Of a stretch of DNA of 64,000 bases, positions 53,203 through 63,290 are shown piece after piece. Source of the DNA: Bacteroidota bacterium (GTDB taxonomy: Bacteria; Bacteroidota; Bacteroidia; Chitinophagales; Chitinophagaceae); contig JAEZDA010000091.1 of assembly GCA_023433345.1 (NCBI GenBank), forward strand, positions 1 through 64,000, read 5' to 3'. How positions within the stretch are numbered: position 1 is the first letter of the stretch; every line of letters begins with the position of its first letter. Both the position numbers and the translations under genes were made by a program. The notes beneath the pieces are model-generated. The model was not told the DNA's origin, did no database searches, and saw only the letters and a program-made list of their open reading frames with translations.

Positions 53203-54102
53203 ATGCGCCCAATAATCTTGCTGTTGATTACCGTGTTTCTTTTCTCCTGCTCGAAATCTGAAAATGACAGTTTAGTACCACCGCAACAACCAAAACTTTT
53301 GGTTAAGTTTATTCGTTTCGACACTACACGCCCGGCAGGGCTTGATACAGTTTCAAGAACCATCATTCAATATGACGGCCGGAACAGGCCCGTTCACTGG
53401 TCATTTTTAGGAATGTCACCCGATGGCTCTCCCTATTATTTAAATGAGCAGCAATATTTCTATAATGGAAACGACACCTTTGCCTATCAAACGATCGACA
53501 TCACAAAAATAATTGGAACGAACCCGCCATATGAAGGCGACACAACCCATTATACGTTTGCCAATGGCCGCTTAGTGAGGGATTCAATATTCTCAACAAG
53601 GAACGCGACGGGTGAGCAGTATTACCAGGCAAGAAGTTATTCCTTTGTTGGAAATACGGTGGTGATGAATGCCTATATAGATTACTATGCCACGCCCTTT
53701 ACAAGAACGTCAAATATTTACCAAACCATTTCAGGAGGAAATATTATATATCAATTAGACACCGCAATTAGTATAAGTTCCGGATCCCCATTTCAATATA
53801 TAAGAACAGAACAATCGGCAACTTATTTACCGAACGATAACCCGATGGCCAGGATATCTAATCCTATTAGAAAGCCCGAATTGGAAAGCCATAGCAGATT
53901 TTCGCTTTTCAGAAATTTTACCACAAAACTACCTGAAAGCCATTCCTGGGAACGCAGTATTTGGGCTCCCGGCAGTTCCGTTGATGAAAGCCTTTTCAAT
54001 ATCAATTACACTTATGAATTTGACGCAGATGGCCTGCCTTTAATTATGAGGGAACTTTGGCAAAATGGCGACCAGTTTAAAAGCATTTTCATTTATCAAT
54101 AG
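53203..54102 (+). CDS. Hypothetical lipoprotein
   Basis: A 299-residue protein with lipoprotein signal (MRPIILLLITVFLFSCSKS). The mature part has YD/RHS-like beta patterns (IIQYDGRNRPVHWSFLG, YTFANGRLVRDSIFS, YTYEFDADGLPLIMRELW) common in surface lipoproteins of this phylum. No family name is recognised. The start at 53203 is chosen because the longer frame would place 29 residues before the signal peptide. Confidence 0.8.
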   Translation: MRPIILLLITVFLFSCSKSENDSLVPPQQPKLLVKFIRFDTTRPAGLDTVSRTIIQYDGRNRPVHWSFLGMSPDGSPYYLNEQQYFYNGNDTFAYQTIDITKIIGTNPPYEGDTTHYTFANGRLVRDSIFSTRNATGEQYYQARSYSFVGNTVVMNAYIDYYATPFTRTSNIYQTISGGNIIYQLDTAISISSGSPFQYIRTEQSATYLPNDNPMARISNPIRKPELESHSRFSLFRNFTTKLPESHSWERSIWAPGSSVDESLFNINYTYEFDADGLPLIMRELWQNGDQFKSIFIYQ

Positions 54103-54163
54103 GTAAATAATGATGGTTGCTGATAACTGCTGCCTCTTCATACAACATCTTAATGATAATTAA

Positions 54164-55465
<1,302 letters not shown>

Positions 55466-55517
55466 GCGCCGGTTTTACCCGCGAAAATTTGTAGCTTTAA
55501 AAAATTAATCCATTTCG

Positions 55518-55814
55518 ATGAAACAGGTAGGTACCATCATCAAAACAATAAACAACAAATACCTGATCGCCGGTGTGCTTTTCATCGTTTGGATGATGTT
55601 CTTCGACCCAAAAGATTGGGGACTGATCTTAGACAGGAAAGCAAAACTGAATGAACTGGAGCAAAGTGAAAAAACACTTCAAAAACAAATTGCTGATTCA
55701 AAAGCTGAGTTGCATCTTTTGAAAACGAGCGCAGAAACTATTGAGAAGTACGCCAGGGAGAAATATATGATGAAAAAAGACAATGAAGATCTTTTTATCG
55801 TAAAAACCCCATGA
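55518..55814 (+). CDS. ftsB: FtsB/DivIC-type septum formation protein
   Basis: A 98-residue single-pass inner-membrane protein: N-terminal basic segment, a membrane helix (YLIAGVLFIVWMMFF), then a coiled coil (KLNELEQSEKTLQKQIADSK) reaching into the periplasm, with the family's YAREKYMMKKDNEDLFIV end. It links the divisome subcomplex FtsQ-L-B. Location next to eno is typical. Confidence 0.92.
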   Translation: MKQVGTIIKTINNKYLIAGVLFIVWMMFFDPKDWGLILDRKAKLNELEQSEKTLQKQIADSKAELHLLKTSAETIEKYAREKYMMKKDNEDLFIVKTP

Positions 55815-55917
55815 TTTGGAAAAAATTACGTTTTTTTAGGCAATAAGATTTTTTAGGTGCCGTTTAATATGACGGATAGGATAATGATTTAATAATTTTC
55901 TAAAGATTAAAGAGACT

Positions 55918-56151
55918 ATGGAAAGTATTACGCTGGACGATCTGTTACAGTATTTGTACAAAGAAACCTCACCTGAGAAAACGGCTGCGATTGCAGCAGC
56001 CCTTGAAACGGACTACAACCTGAGAGAAAAACTGAACGTGATGGCATCCGCATCGAAACGGTTGGATGCATTAAGAATGTCGCCGCGCCAGCAAACGATT
56101 GATAACATCATGCAGCACGCAGGAAAGGGTATCGAAGAATTATCTCACTAA
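55918..56151 (+). CDS. Small helical hypothetical protein
   Basis: A 77-residue soluble, helical, slightly acidic protein. The start MESITLDDLLQYLYKETSPE resembles the N-terminal helix of anti-sigma-factor-like or regulator proteins of this phylum, but no sigma gene is near and no membrane helix follows. No function can be assigned. The gene ends 22 bp before a terminator hairpin. Confidence 0.72.
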   Translation: MESITLDDLLQYLYKETSPEKTAAIAAALETDYNLREKLNVMASASKRLDALRMSPRQQTIDNIMQHAGKGIEELSH

Positions 56152-56173
56152 TAATTTTACTTTATACAATGTT

Positions 56174-56201
56174 GCCCTGGGCTTGCGTTCAGGGCTTTTT
56201 T
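56174..56201 (+). terminator. Intrinsic terminator abutting the nth start
   Basis: gccctg (56174-56179), a 10-base loop, cagggc (56190-56195) and six T to 56201. The ATG of nth is the very next base. It ends the small-gene transcript and leaves no room for a ribosome site unless the stem opens. Confidence 0.85.
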
Positions 56202-56855
56202 ATGCGTCTTAAAGAACGATATGAATTTGTAACGGCCTATTTCCTGGAACATATGCCGGACGCAGAAACCGAGCTCATCTTTACCAACCCCTTTGAACTT
56301 CTCGTGTCCGTTATCCTTTCAGCCCAATGCACAGACAAACGCGTTAACCTGACAACTCCCGCACTGTTCGCCAGGTTTCCCGATCCAGCAAGCATGGCAG
56401 CGGCATCCTTTGAAGAGTTGTTTCCCTTTGTAAAATCGATTTCCTATCCAAACAACAAAACAAAACACTTGACGGGAACTTCGAGAATACTGACAGAGAA
56501 ATATAATGGCAGCGTTCCAATGACTGTTGAGGAACTTACCCAGCTTCCGGGCGTTGGGAGGAAAACCGCGAATGTTATCACATCCGTGATCGATAATCAA
56601 CCCAATATGGCCGTTGATACTCACGTATTTCGGGTGAGCGCAAGGATCGGTTTAACGCGCGCTGCAAAAACTCCGGCAGCAGCGGAAAAACAACTCGTAA
56701 AAAATTTTCCGATGCATCTCATCCATCGTGCACATCATTGGCTGATTTTACATGGCCGGCAAATTTGTGTTGCACGCAGGCCTAAATGCGAAGAATGCGG
56801 GCTGAAACCCGCATGTAAATATTACCAGGAAATAGTGCGCACCACGAAAAAATAG
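56202..56855 (+). CDS. nth: Endonuclease III
   Basis: DNA glycosylase/AP lyase for oxidised pyrimidines. Start at MRLKERYEFVTAYF matches the family N-terminus. Seen: helix-hairpin-helix LPGVGRKTANVI, catalytic Asp in AVDTHVFRV, Lys in the HhH segment, and the [4Fe-4S] ligands in CVARRPKCEECGLKPAC (C-x6-C-x2-C-x5-C). Length 217 aa is usual. The ATG is directly after the T tract of a terminator. Confidence 0.96.
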   Translation: MRLKERYEFVTAYFLEHMPDAETELIFTNPFELLVSVILSAQCTDKRVNLTTPALFARFPDPASMAAASFEELFPFVKSISYPNNKTKHLTGTSRILTEKYNGSVPMTVEELTQLPGVGRKTANVITSVIDNQPNMAVDTHVFRVSARIGLTRAAKTPAAAEKQLVKNFPMHLIHRAHHWLILHGRQICVARRPKCEECGLKPACKYYQEIVRTTKK

Positions 56856-56918
56856 AAGAAATTACCTTATTTTGTGCAGCATTCTTTCCAAAGAAAACAA
56901 CCATAACTAATAAAGTCA

Positions 56919-57851
56919 TTGATGAAAAAGATTTCCTTTTTGTTTTTCCTGTTTGCGATGCTTACAGGCAGTACAAAAAACGCGTCTGCCCAATACTATT
57001 TCTATAACGACGATTATTACGATAATCCGCTGCTAATTGAAGTGGGTGCATCCTTGAATGCCATGAACTGCCTTACAGATATCGGTGGAAAGAAAGGTAT
57101 CGGCAAGCGTTTCATGAAAGATCTTAACATGGGTAAAACCCAGGTTGGTGGAGGTCTTTTTATCAGCGCGATCTATAAAAACGCATTTGCTTTTCGTGTA
57201 GAAGGCACGTTTGGAAAGTTAACGGCTAATGACAACGTTCTTGCCGGTGTTACGGATATCGCAATAGAAAGGTATAACCGCAATCTGAATTTTAAAACGA
57301 GCATTACCGAAATCGCGGGCGTTGTTGAACTGCATCCACTCTTTATTTTTATCGATTGGGTTTCGCGTGATGCAGAACCACCACGGTATTCACCATATCT
57401 TCTTGCAGGTGTAGGCTATTATTCTTTTAATCCACAGGCCGAGGTTGATGGGCGTTGGGTTGATTTACAGCCACTAAGTACAGAAGGGCAGGGATTTAAC
57501 GAATATCCTGACAGGCCGGTGTACAAACTCAAACAAACAAATATTCCACTGGGTATTGGTTTGAAATATGAGCTTTCTCAATTTTTAACCCTGAGGGGAG
57601 AATTTGTGTATCGCAAGCTAAACACAGATTATCTGGATGATGTGAGTACTAAATACATCGACCCCGCTCTTTTTTATGAATATTTCTCACCTGATAAGGC
57701 AGCACTGGCCGCTTTCATGGCAGACAGGCAATTGATAAAGAAGACTGATCCTAACGGAGGCGGAAAGAGAGGCAGCCCGGCAGAAAAAGATGCTTATTTT
57801 TCCTTCAACCTGAAGTTAGGTTTGGTGCTGGGAAGGGAAAGGATTCGATGA
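56919..57851 (+). CDS. Outer-membrane beta-barrel protein (DUF6089-like)
   Basis: A 310-residue protein with signal peptide (SFLFFLFAMLTGSTKNASA-Q). The mature part alternates hydrophobic strands: NPLLIEVGASLNAMNCLTDI, GGKKGIGKRFMKDLNM, GGGLFISAIYKNAFAFRVEG and the strand ending in a C-terminal GLVLGRERIR, as in small barrels of the PorT/OmpW-like kind. The long hydrophilic insertion at the end may be periplasmic. It resembles DUF6089-type proteins. A strong terminator follows. Confidence 0.82.
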   Translation: MMKKISFLFFLFAMLTGSTKNASAQYYFYNDDYYDNPLLIEVGASLNAMNCLTDIGGKKGIGKRFMKDLNMGKTQVGGGLFISAIYKNAFAFRVEGTFGKLTANDNVLAGVTDIAIERYNRNLNFKTSITEIAGVVELHPLFIFIDWVSRDAEPPRYSPYLLAGVGYYSFNPQAEVDGRWVDLQPLSTEGQGFNEYPDRPVYKLKQTNIPLGIGLKYELSQFLTLRGEFVYRKLNTDYLDDVSTKYIDPALFYEYFSPDKAALAAFMADRQLIKKTDPNGGGKRGSPAEKDAYFSFNLKLGLVLGRERIR

Positions 57852-57879
57852 TCAGATGAGAATTTCAAAATAATGGGAG

Positions 57880-57906
57880 CCGTTCGTAAAACCGAACGGT
57901 TTTTTT
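57880..57906 (+). terminator. Intrinsic terminator of the barrel gene
   Basis: ccgttcg and cgaacgg form a perfect 7-bp stem with a 6-base loop, followed by seven T (57900-57906). It ends the outer-membrane protein transcript. Confidence 0.85.
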
Positions 57907-58301
57907 GTTTTGGAAAAGTATACTGCAGGAAGCCAGGCTATGACTATACGATTACTTATTTACTTCGCACACGCAAGCCCACTCTATATTCTATTGACAA
58001 AAAACAAAAAAAATGGTGGCTGATTTTGCTCTATCCCATTAATTTCTTGATGAGTTATAGAGGAAAAAAGGGCTTGCGCATCACCATTTTTGCATCTCAA
58101 TTTCAACCGAAGATGCAGCCAAAGCTAAATGGCACAACGCAATGCGAACAGGATGGATAATCGAGGAACAATCTGTACCGGGAAAAATTGGATTAGCCAT
58201 CACAAAGTCCATACTACCCCTGCATCTGTCTACACCCAATGCTGACCAGCCTTTGCGCTTTATATGGATAATCGTAAAAGATATAATTGAAATTGCTGTA
58301 C
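57907..58301. other. Intergenic region without a clear gene
   Basis: About 395 bp between the barrel gene's terminator and korA. It contains a plus-strand open frame from 57873 to 58160 that overlaps the terminator and has no ribosome site or conserved domain, so I do not call it. I see no tRNA, heptad array or promoter box. Confidence 0.4.
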
Positions 58302-60152
58302 CTATCCTTCGTTTAAAAGTAACCTTATCGCTTCCGAAATTTCTCTTTTAGTAAACGGCACGCCCATTATCTTATTTAACCCTCTTGCATCTACCAGATA
58401 TTTATCCCGAATGATCTTGATCAATTGCCCGTTATTTAGTTCCGGTATCAATACCTTATCGAAATTCCGTATTATCTCGCCTAAGTTTTCAGGAAATGGA
58501 CGAACATAACGGAGATGCGTATGCGAAACTTCCATTCCTTCCTGCTGCAACTCCATGCACGCAGATTTTATCGCGCCATAAGTGCTTCCCCATCCCAATA
58601 CGAGCATCTTTCCTTTTTCAGGGCCGCTGTCCAAGGCCTGTTTTGGAACTAAAGCAGAAAGCTTATCAACCTTTTCCTGCCTTATTTTTACCATCAGCTG
58701 GTGGTTGTCTGGGTCGTAGCTGATGTTGCCGGTAATATTCTGTTTTTCCAACCCTCCTATCCTGTGTTCCATACCCGGTGTTCCCGGTATCACCCAGGGT
58801 CTAACTAAATTTTCATCACGCAAATACGGTTGAAATTTCTCTTCCCCGTGCCCGAGCTCTTTTTTAAAGGCAACTCTAATTTCCGGAAGTTCCTCTTCGG
58901 TTGGGAACTTCCATGGTTCTGCACCGTTTGCAATGTAACCATCGCTCAGTAATATCACCGGCGTCATATGCTGCACTGCTATTCGAACAGCTTCGAGGGC
59001 AACTTCAAAACAATCACTCGGTGTGCTTGCAGATATCACGGGCATCGGGCATTCGCCGTTTCTGCCGTAGTAGGCCTGCAGTAAATCACTTTGCTCGGTT
59101 TTCGTAGGCAAGCCCGTGCTTGGTCCGCCCCGCTGAATATTGCAGATGACCAGCGGAATTTCCAGCATTACTGCAAGACCCATCGCTTCGGTTTTTAAAG
59201 CCATGCCCGGTCCTGAAGTTGTAGTAACACCGAGGTAGCCGCCATAGCTTGCTCCTATAGCAGAAGTGATGGCTGCAATTTCATCCTCCGCCTGAAAAGT
59301 TTTTATACCGAAAGATTTGTGTCTGCTTAATTCGTGCAACACGTCAGATGCTGGAGTAATTGGATATGTGCCAAGAAATATCGGCAGTTTGCTTTTTCTT
59401 GATGCAGCGATTAAACCGTAAGCGAGCGCCTGGTTTCCCATGATCGACCTGTAAGTGCCCTGCTCCATCCTCGCCTTCTCAACACTGTAACGGGTTGTGA
59501 AGGTTTCTGTGGTATCGCCATAATTATATCCGGCCTGCAATACCTTAATGTTGCTGTTAAGAATATCTGGAGTTTTGGAGAACTTCTCCTTTAAAAAATT
59601 GATAGTGTATTCCATGCTTCGGTTATACATCCAATAAAGGAATCCAAGCACGAACATGTTCTTTGCACGATCTTTCTCCTTCGTGCCCATGGTAAACTCC
59701 TTAAGAGATTCGCGGGTGAGTTTTGTAATATCGATCTTGAAAACTTCAAATTCTCTCAGGCTTTCATCTTCCAAGGGATTTATACCATCAGGATAATTTG
59801 CAAGGCGGAGGTTCTTATTGTCGAAGCCGTCAATATTAGCAATGATCTTACCGCCTTTTTTCAGACTTTTAAGATTCACTTTTAACGCCGCTGCATTCAT
59901 GGCAACCAGCACATCGCATTCATCTCCCGGAGTAAAAACTCTGTCGCTGCTGAACCGGAGCTGAAAACCGCTCACTCCGGGAAGCGTACCTATTGGCGCA
60001 CGTATTTCGGCCGGAAAGTCAGGAAAGGTGGCCAGGTCAATTCCAAGCAAAGCAGTATTGTTGGTGAATTGGTTACCTGTAAGTTGCATACCATCTCCGC
60101 TATCCCCGGCAAATTTTATCACCACATCCTGCAACTGCTCCAGCTTTTCCAT
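58302..60152 (-). CDS. korA: 2-oxoacid:acceptor oxidoreductase alpha subunit
   Basis: A 616-residue subunit (gamma and alpha domains fused) of a ferredoxin-dependent 2-oxoacid oxidoreductase, such as 2-oxoglutarate:ferredoxin oxidoreductase. Seen: gamma-domain start FAGDSGDGMQLTGNQFT, then FPDFPAEIRAPIGTLPGVSG, then the pyrimidine-binding alpha domain (LGTYPITPASDVLHELSRHK, GASYGGYLGVTTTSGPGMA, QRGGPSTGLPTKTEQSDLL). The beta subunit with the TPP site is not adjacent, which is unusual. Substrate is inferred. Confidence 0.9.
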   Translation of the reverse strand: MEKLEQLQDVVIKFAGDSGDGMQLTGNQFTNNTALLGIDLATFPDFPAEIRAPIGTLPGVSGFQLRFSSDRVFTPGDECDVLVAMNAAALKVNLKSLKKGGKIIANIDGFDNKNLRLANYPDGINPLEDESLREFEVFKIDITKLTRESLKEFTMGTKEKDRAKNMFVLGFLYWMYNRSMEYTINFLKEKFSKTPDILNSNIKVLQAGYNYGDTTETFTTRYSVEKARMEQGTYRSIMGNQALAYGLIAASRKSKLPIFLGTYPITPASDVLHELSRHKSFGIKTFQAEDEIAAITSAIGASYGGYLGVTTTSGPGMALKTEAMGLAVMLEIPLVICNIQRGGPSTGLPTKTEQSDLLQAYYGRNGECPMPVISASTPSDCFEVALEAVRIAVQHMTPVILLSDGYIANGAEPWKFPTEEELPEIRVAFKKELGHGEEKFQPYLRDENLVRPWVIPGTPGMEHRIGGLEKQNITGNISYDPDNHQLMVKIRQEKVDKLSALVPKQALDSGPEKGKMLVLGWGSTYGAIKSACMELQQEGMEVSHTHLRYVRPFPENLGEIIRNFDKVLIPELNNGQLIKIIRDKYLVDARGLNKIMGVPFTKREISEAIRLLLNEG

Positions 60153-60169
60153 TTTAATTATTTTGGCCG

Positions 60170-60177
60170 CAAAGTTA
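60170..60177 (-). promoter_or_regulatory. -7 box TAACTTTG of korA
   Basis: Perfect TAnnTTTG on the minus strand, 18 bases from the korA ATG, leader about 14 nt. It faces away from the box at 60263. Confidence 0.55.
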
Positions 60178-60262
60178 ATAAGTATGCAGCGATGCGACTA
60201 AATTTCAACAACAAAGCAGGCAAATTATGGCGTAACCAAAGGTTAAATTCATACTAATCATT

Positions 60263-60270
60263 TAGGTTTG
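60263..60270 (+). promoter_or_regulatory. -7 box TAGGTTTG
   Basis: Perfect TAnnTTTG 16 bases before the ATG at 60286, giving a leader of about 12 nt. The alternative TTG start at 60268 lies inside the box, so it is not used. Confidence 0.6.
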
Positions 60271-60285
60271 CTGCAAACTTTTCCT

Positions 60286-61416
60286 ATGCAGGACCTTACG
60301 GATTTCCTTGATCCACTGCAGATCGATCTGCTTATGGATGACAATGGCCTCACCGACGGACAAATTGGTAAACACATCCGGATTTATGATTCGGAGTTTC
60401 CTTCCCTTGAATCAATTGACATCGTGTTCATTGGAATTCCCGAAAACCGTGGCGAACAACCGGGAACTGGTTTGCATCTGGGCCCGGACCAAATTCGAAA
60501 ACAACTTTATACGCTGCATTACTGGCATGAAGATGTAACTCTTGCCGACCTGGGAAATATTAAAAAAGGTGCCGAACTATCTGATACCTATGCTGCCGTA
60601 AAAACAGTTCTCGCCGAGATGCTGCGGCTGAATAAAACTGTGGTACTAATTGGCGGTTCCCACGATCTTACGCTTGCACAATATGAAGCATACAAAACGC
60701 TCGAACAAACAGTTGATGTTACATGTGTTGATGCGGCAATAGATCTGCGGGGTGAAAGCACAAAACGCAGCGAGAATTTCTTGCTGGACATGCTTACTGT
60801 AGAACCGAATCTTGTAAAACATTACAACCATATTGCTTTTCAAAGCTACCTGCTTCACCCACGCATGATTGAAACGATGGATAAGCTGCGGTTCGATTGC
60901 TACCGTGTGGGCCTCGTGCAGGATAAACTAGAAGAGATGGAACCTGTTATCAGAAACACCAATATGTTGAGTTTTGACATCTCCGCTATCCGCAACAGTG
61001 ATTCACCAGCCAGCCGTTTGAGCCCTAATGGACTATTCGGCCCGGAAGCTTGTACGCTTGTCCGTTATGCAGGCATGAGTAACAACCTTTCAAGCCTTGG
61101 GCTCTATGGTTACTACCCTTCCCTGGATCGCGATGACCTTTCTGCCAAACAAGTTGCGCAGATGATCTGGTATTTTATTGATGGAAAAAATAAAAGCAAC
61201 CAGGAGGCCGAATTAAATGAAAGAGATCAATTCAATGAATTTCATACCGTATTCGCAGAGGTGGACACCCTTTTTTTACAGAGTAAGAAAACTACAAGAT
61301 GGTGGATGCAAATGCCCGACAGGAAGTTCATCGCATGCAGCCAGAATGATTATATACAGGCAAGCCACAATCAGATACCGGAACGCTGGCTTCGCGTACA
61401 GGAAAGAGGCTTCTGA
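60286..61416 (+). CDS. Arginase/formiminoglutamase-fold protein, degenerate metal site
   Basis: A 376-residue cytosolic protein of the ureohydrolase fold, often annotated formimidoylglutamase. Start at MQDLTDFLDP. Conserved ureohydrolase motifs are altered: GGSHD in place of GGDHS, DAAID in place of DAHxD (metal His lost), and SFDISAIRNSD in place of SxDxDxxDP. So two or more Mn ligands are missing and normal catalysis is doubtful. A structural or regulatory role is possible. It is divergent from korA and convergent with mutL. Confidence 0.82.
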   Translation: MQDLTDFLDPLQIDLLMDDNGLTDGQIGKHIRIYDSEFPSLESIDIVFIGIPENRGEQPGTGLHLGPDQIRKQLYTLHYWHEDVTLADLGNIKKGAELSDTYAAVKTVLAEMLRLNKTVVLIGGSHDLTLAQYEAYKTLEQTVDVTCVDAAIDLRGESTKRSENFLLDMLTVEPNLVKHYNHIAFQSYLLHPRMIETMDKLRFDCYRVGLVQDKLEEMEPVIRNTNMLSFDISAIRNSDSPASRLSPNGLFGPEACTLVRYAGMSNNLSSLGLYGYYPSLDRDDLSAKQVAQMIWYFIDGKNKSNQEAELNERDQFNEFHTVFAEVDTLFLQSKKTTRWWMQMPDRKFIACSQNDYIQASHNQIPERWLRVQERGF

Positions 61417-63246
61417 TCAACGGCCTACCATCCTGTCTAACTCCTTTTTTGAAAATGAAATAAAAACAGGTTTGCCGTTAGGTGACGTTCCCGGCACTGC
61501 ACAACGAAACAAGGTATCCACTATCAACTGCATTTCCTTTTTACTTAACAATGTTCCGCTTTTTACAGATTGCTGAAGAGCGAGAGATCTTAGCAGCTTT
61601 TCGCGTTTGCTGAATTTAATTTCGGAGCTGAAATGTTTGTATTGCTCGAGTAGGTTTTCCAGAACTGATTTTTCATTGCCTGATAAAACGTCCGCAGGGC
61701 TGCCTTGTATCACGAAGGTACTCTTCCCAAATGGCTCAAGCTGATAGCCGAGCACGGCAAGATCAGGCAGTAATTCTTCCAACAGCATTGCATCTGCGGT
61801 AGACAATTCGATCGTAGAGGGGAAAAGACTTTTTTGGGTGGCTATAGGCTTGTCTGCAACTGCCGCACAAAACCTTTCATACAAAATTCTCTCATGTGCA
61901 TTTTGTTGGTTGATGAGAAGAATTCCTTCATCGTTCTGCACGCCGATATAGGCGCCATGAAACTGTATTAATTCCGCATCAGCATCAGGGGCCTCTCTTT
62001 GCCCGGTGTACAGGTAACCGCCACCGTTAGCAGGAGAAACCTCCGCAGGAGAGGTATTTGAAGCGGGCTCATACAAATCTTTCCAATGCTTCAATTCACT
62101 TTTGGTATCAATAAAATGCGCCTGATGTTTTCTTGTGAAAGATTGAAATAAAGCCTTCCCGCCGGTAGCGGCTTCTGCCTCCCTTGTTAACGGCTTAGAT
62201 ACTGCATCAAGATGAACAATGCCGGGGTCAAGCTCGAAATCAAGAGTTGGAGTAATGCTGAACTGTGCAAGTGCGTGCTTTACGGCAGACTGCACAAAAG
62301 CATAAATGATCTTCTCATCCTCAAACTTTATCTCCTGTTTTGTTGGATGAACATTTATATCAACGTGGCCGGGGTCGAGATCGATGAATAATGCATACAT
62401 AGGAAAACTATCCTTCGGAATAAGTTCGCTGAAGGCATTCATCACCGCATGATTAAGATAGGCACTCCTTATGAACCTGCTGTTCACAAAAAAATACTGG
62501 TCACCCCTGGTTTTCTTCGCCACATCAGGCTTGCCAACGAAGCCCGTGATGTTCATATAATCTGTTTTCTCCTGTACCGCCACAAGTTTAGAACTGTAAT
62601 TATTGCCCAGTATCTGAATGATCCGCTGCTTCAGAGATCCCTTCTCAAGATGAAATACCTGCTGCCCATTAGAAGAAAGGGAAAAGAAAATTTCCGGGAA
62701 AGCCATCGCAACCCTGATGAACTCATCAATGATGTGGCGCAATTCGGAAGCATTACTTTTTAAAAAATTACGGCGAGCGGGAACATTAAAGAACAGGTTC
62801 TTCATGCTGATGCTGGTGCCACCTTCAAAAGCAACCGGTTCCTGTTTTACTACCGTGCTGTTTTCTATTTCAAGATATACTCCTGAAATATCGTCTTTCC
62901 GTTTTGTTTTTAATTCAACCTGCGCCACGGCAGCAATACTCGCTAATGCTTCTCCGCGAAAACCCATCGTACGTATGTGAAAAAGATCTTCTATCTTTTT
63001 TATCTTGGAGGTTGCATGCCTTTCAAAAGCCATCCGTGCATCGGTTTCGCTCATACCGCGCCCATTGTCTATCACCTGAACCAAAGCTTTCCCGGCATCA
63101 TTTATTATCAGCCTGATCTCATCAGCACCCGCATCAACTGCATTCTCTAACAATTCCTTCACAGCACTTGCAGGCCGCTGAATTACTTCTCCGGCCGCAA
63201 TCTGGTTTGCAATGTTATCAGGCAATAAATGAATTATGTCAGTCAA
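61417..63246 (-). CDS. mutL: DNA mismatch repair protein MutL
   Basis: GHKL ATPase that couples MutS mismatch recognition to excision. Seen: the ATP site IIHLLPDNIANQIAAGEVIQ and ENAVDAGADEIR, DNGRGMSETDA, HATSKIKKIEDL and GFRGEALASIA; a variable linker; and a C-terminal domain. The endonuclease motifs are degenerate: NQQNAHERILYE where active enzymes have DQHAxxExxxxE, and SPNGKP where they have CPHGRP. The start codon is TTG (63246), the only usable start in frame. Length 609 aa is usual. Confidence 0.95.
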   Translation of the reverse strand: MTDIIHLLPDNIANQIAAGEVIQRPASAVKELLENAVDAGADEIRLIINDAGKALVQVIDNGRGMSETDARMAFERHATSKIKKIEDLFHIRTMGFRGEALASIAAVAQVELKTKRKDDISGVYLEIENSTVVKQEPVAFEGGTSISMKNLFFNVPARRNFLKSNASELRHIIDEFIRVAMAFPEIFFSLSSNGQQVFHLEKGSLKQRIIQILGNNYSSKLVAVQEKTDYMNITGFVGKPDVAKKTRGDQYFFVNSRFIRSAYLNHAVMNAFSELIPKDSFPMYALFIDLDPGHVDINVHPTKQEIKFEDEKIIYAFVQSAVKHALAQFSITPTLDFELDPGIVHLDAVSKPLTREAEAATGGKALFQSFTRKHQAHFIDTKSELKHWKDLYEPASNTSPAEVSPANGGGYLYTGQREAPDADAELIQFHGAYIGVQNDEGILLINQQNAHERILYERFCAAVADKPIATQKSLFPSTIELSTADAMLLEELLPDLAVLGYQLEPFGKSTFVIQGSPADVLSGNEKSVLENLLEQYKHFSSEIKFSKREKLLRSLALQQSVKSGTLLSKKEMQLIVDTLFRCAVPGTSPNGKPVFISFSKKELDRMVGR

Positions 63247-63290
63247 AAGGGTGAAATTTGAACTTTCAAAAATACTACATCCTGTTCACT

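Noticed and set aside
57873..58160. Plus-strand open frame of 95 codons after the outer-membrane barrel gene
   Set aside because: It begins inside the terminator hairpin, has no promoter box or ribosome site, and the translation is Lys/aromatic-rich with no recognisable pattern.
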